15,708 bases of DNA from an uncultured Clostridia bacterium (GTDB taxonomy: Bacteria > Bacillota > Clostridia > Oscillospirales > Oscillospiraceae), in the NCBI GenBank assembly GCA_945926565.1, contig CAMELY010000013.1, positions 1-15,708 of the forward strand, in the 5' to 3' direction. The position numbers were made by a program, and so were the translations under genes. Shown piece by piece: positions 14,649 through 15,708 of this stretch. The notes under the pieces were generated by a model, which did not search any database, was not told where the DNA came from, and was given only the letters and a program-made list of their open reading frames with translations. Numbering within the stretch: position 1 is the stretch's first letter; the number at the start of each line of letters is the position of its first letter.

Positions 14649-14666
14649 TTTCAGCGCTTTCAGCGC
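14649..14666. repeat. Tandem 9-bp repeat at the esterase stop codon
   Basis: TTTCAGCGC occurs twice back to back (14649-14657 and 14658-14666). The second copy contains the stop codon of the SGNH esterase gene. It is too short to imply an element; a small replication-slippage duplication is one explanation. Confidence 0.5.
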
Positions 14667-15708
14667 ACATATCCAAATCCCAGAATGGTAAAGGTCTTGT
14701 CTTCCTCCCCGGGGGCCATAGAAACCTCTATCCGATGAGGCTTTGCCGTCTCCTCGTCCAGAAGGACGGTGGCGTGGCAGTGGGTCCAGCCAGCCTCCAG
14801 CGGGTCACAGCACTTGACCGGCGCGCCGTCCACCCTGACCTGGGCCTTTCCGAAGATGAGATTGCCGGAGTCCTTGAAGATCATCTGCAGCTTCGCGCAG
14901 GTCAGCTCCAGTACAAAGGGCTGATCTCCCGGCTCTTTTTTCCAGTTATAGGGGAACTCGGGGGTGTTTTCCGCCTGATCGTCCAGAGGGACGCACTGCA
15001 GGTCGGTATCCGTTCCGGTAAAGGCGCCCGGATCAATCACCGCGTCCGCCGGGCAGTCCTTCTTGTCCAGCAGCCGGATCCCGGTAAAGTTTCCGCCGTA
15101 GACGGGGGGCACATCCCCGTCCGTCTCCCCCATCTCCTGCTGCCGGTCCAGCCGGTCCAGCAGGTAGAGCAGACTGTCGGTCATCACCCGATGGCCCCGG
15201 TTGGAGGGATGATAGACGTCGTAGAAATACTGCCGCTTGGTGATCACCGTCTCAACGCCCTCCCGGGCCACGAACTGAGGGGACACCGCCTCCAGCAGAT
15301 CCACCATAGGCAGCTGGTAGCGCCAGCCGATGGGGGCAAGCCGCTCTTTCAAATTCCAGTCGTTGGCGAACACCGAGAAGAGCAGAATCACCGCCGGCTG
15401 CTGGGGCTCGCTCAAAATCCTGCGCACCAGGCTCTCGTAGCAGACGCCGCAGGTCTCGTCGCCCTCGTCGTTGACGGCAAACTCAATGACCACCAGATCG
15501 GGGGGCATGGCGCCGTTCCGGGTGATGTCCCGGTCATATCGGATCAGGCCCAGTTGGGAGGGGGTGCCCCCCACGCCGGCCTTGATGTAATGCAGATTTT
15601 CGCCCGTACCCGGCGCGTAGCGCTCCCGGATGGCCTCAAAGGTCTTGCGGGCGTAGCAGTTTTGCTGAATGGGCACCGCCCCGGCTCCCTGGGTGATGGA
15701 GCCGCCCA
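14660..15708 (-). CDS. SGNH/GDSL-fold esterase, 5' end beyond window
   Basis: A carbohydrate esterase-like protein whose N-terminus lies off the right edge. The frame stays open to position 15708, and its first visible residues GGSITQG form block I of SGNH hydrolases, with the nucleophilic serine encoded at 15698-15700. Downstream are block II (AGVGGTPS, near 15560), block III (FAVND, Asn at 15470-15472) and block V (DVYHPSNRGH, Asp at 15218-15220 and His at 15209-15211), so all catalytic positions are present. A GTG at 15676 could be taken as a start but would remove the serine. The last ~145 residues form a second domain, probably a beta sandwich. In a xylan locus, removal of acetyl groups from xylo-oligosaccharides is the likely job, but the substrate is not shown. 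The GH3 gene follows 38 bp later in the same direction. Confidence 0.88.
   Translation of the reverse strand, partial: GGSITQGAGAVPIQQNCYARKTFEAIRERYAPGTGENLHYIKAGVGGTPSQLGLIRYDRDITRNGAMPPDLVVIEFAVNDEGDETCGVCYESLVRRILSEPQQPAVILLFSVFANDWNLKERLAPIGWRYQLPMVDLLEAVSPQFVAREGVETVITKRQYFYDVYHPSNRGHRVMTDSLLYLLDRLDRQQEMGETDGDVPPVYGGNFTGIRLLDKKDCPADAVIDPGAFTGTDTDLQCVPLDDQAENTPEFPYNWKKEPGDQPFVLELTCAKLQMIFKDSGNLIFGKAQVRVDGAPVKCCDPLEAGWTHCHATVLLDEETAKPHRIEVSMAPGEEDKTFTILGFGYVR

Noticed and set aside
15676..15676. GTG as the start of the esterase
   Set aside because: It would delete the block I serine, and the reading frame continues upstream with a conserved GGSITQG motif.
1..15708. CRISPR array, tRNA, rRNA, riboswitch, insertion sequence or attachment site
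   Set aside because: No spaced direct repeats, cloverleaf, transposase or integrase sequence was seen. The gaps are all under 300 bp and hold only the hairpins and repeats listed.

Overview
The window looks like a piece of a GC-rich Bacillota genome, most likely a gut clostridium of the Oscillospirales. This is inferred from strong GGAGG-type ribosome binding sites, a lipoprotein-type solute-binding protein, a LplB/YtcP-type sugar importer without its own ATPase, and the family of the small membrane protein at the left end. No rRNA, tRNA, CRISPR array, IS element or phage gene was found.

Layout. On the + strand, positions 13-648 encode a small membrane-anchored protein of unknown function, and 772-1641 encode an AraC-family regulator. 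Everything else lies on the - strand and reads right to left as one co-oriented series: an SGNH-fold esterase cut off by the right edge (14660-15708), a GH3 beta-xylosidase-like enzyme (12459-14621), two importer permeases (11367-12326 and 10454-11347), the importer's lipoprotein (8496-10313), a very large multidomain GH2 enzyme (4772-8233), a cysteine desulfurase (3607-4761) and a GH67 alpha-glucuronidase (1632-3593). The regulator and the GH67 gene converge and overlap by 10 bp at their 3' ends.

How the genes work together. GH67 enzymes act almost only on (4-O-methyl)glucuronic acid linked to the non-reducing-end xylose of xylo-oligosaccharides. Paired with a LplB/YtcP-type importer and an AraC regulator, this resembles the aldouronate-utilisation clusters described in Paenibacillus. 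The likely scheme is capture of acidic xylo-oligosaccharides by the lipoprotein, import through the two permeases powered by an ATPase encoded elsewhere, deacetylation by the SGNH enzyme, and alternating removal of glucuronate (GH67) and xylose (GH3). The GH2 enzyme would remove another side group. No GH start shows a signal peptide, so breakdown is probably cytoplasmic. Xylanase, xylose catabolism and glucuronate catabolism genes are not in the window.

Non-coding structure is concentrated in the gaps. There is a 16-bp perfect palindrome upstream of the permeases, a bulged stem-loop between permease and lipoprotein genes, and a 262-bp spacer with three stem-loops and an operator-like inverted repeat between the lipoprotein and GH2 genes. 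The oddest gene-level observation is a cysteine desulfurase with all key residues placed tightly between two glycosidase genes. No gap exceeds 300 bp.
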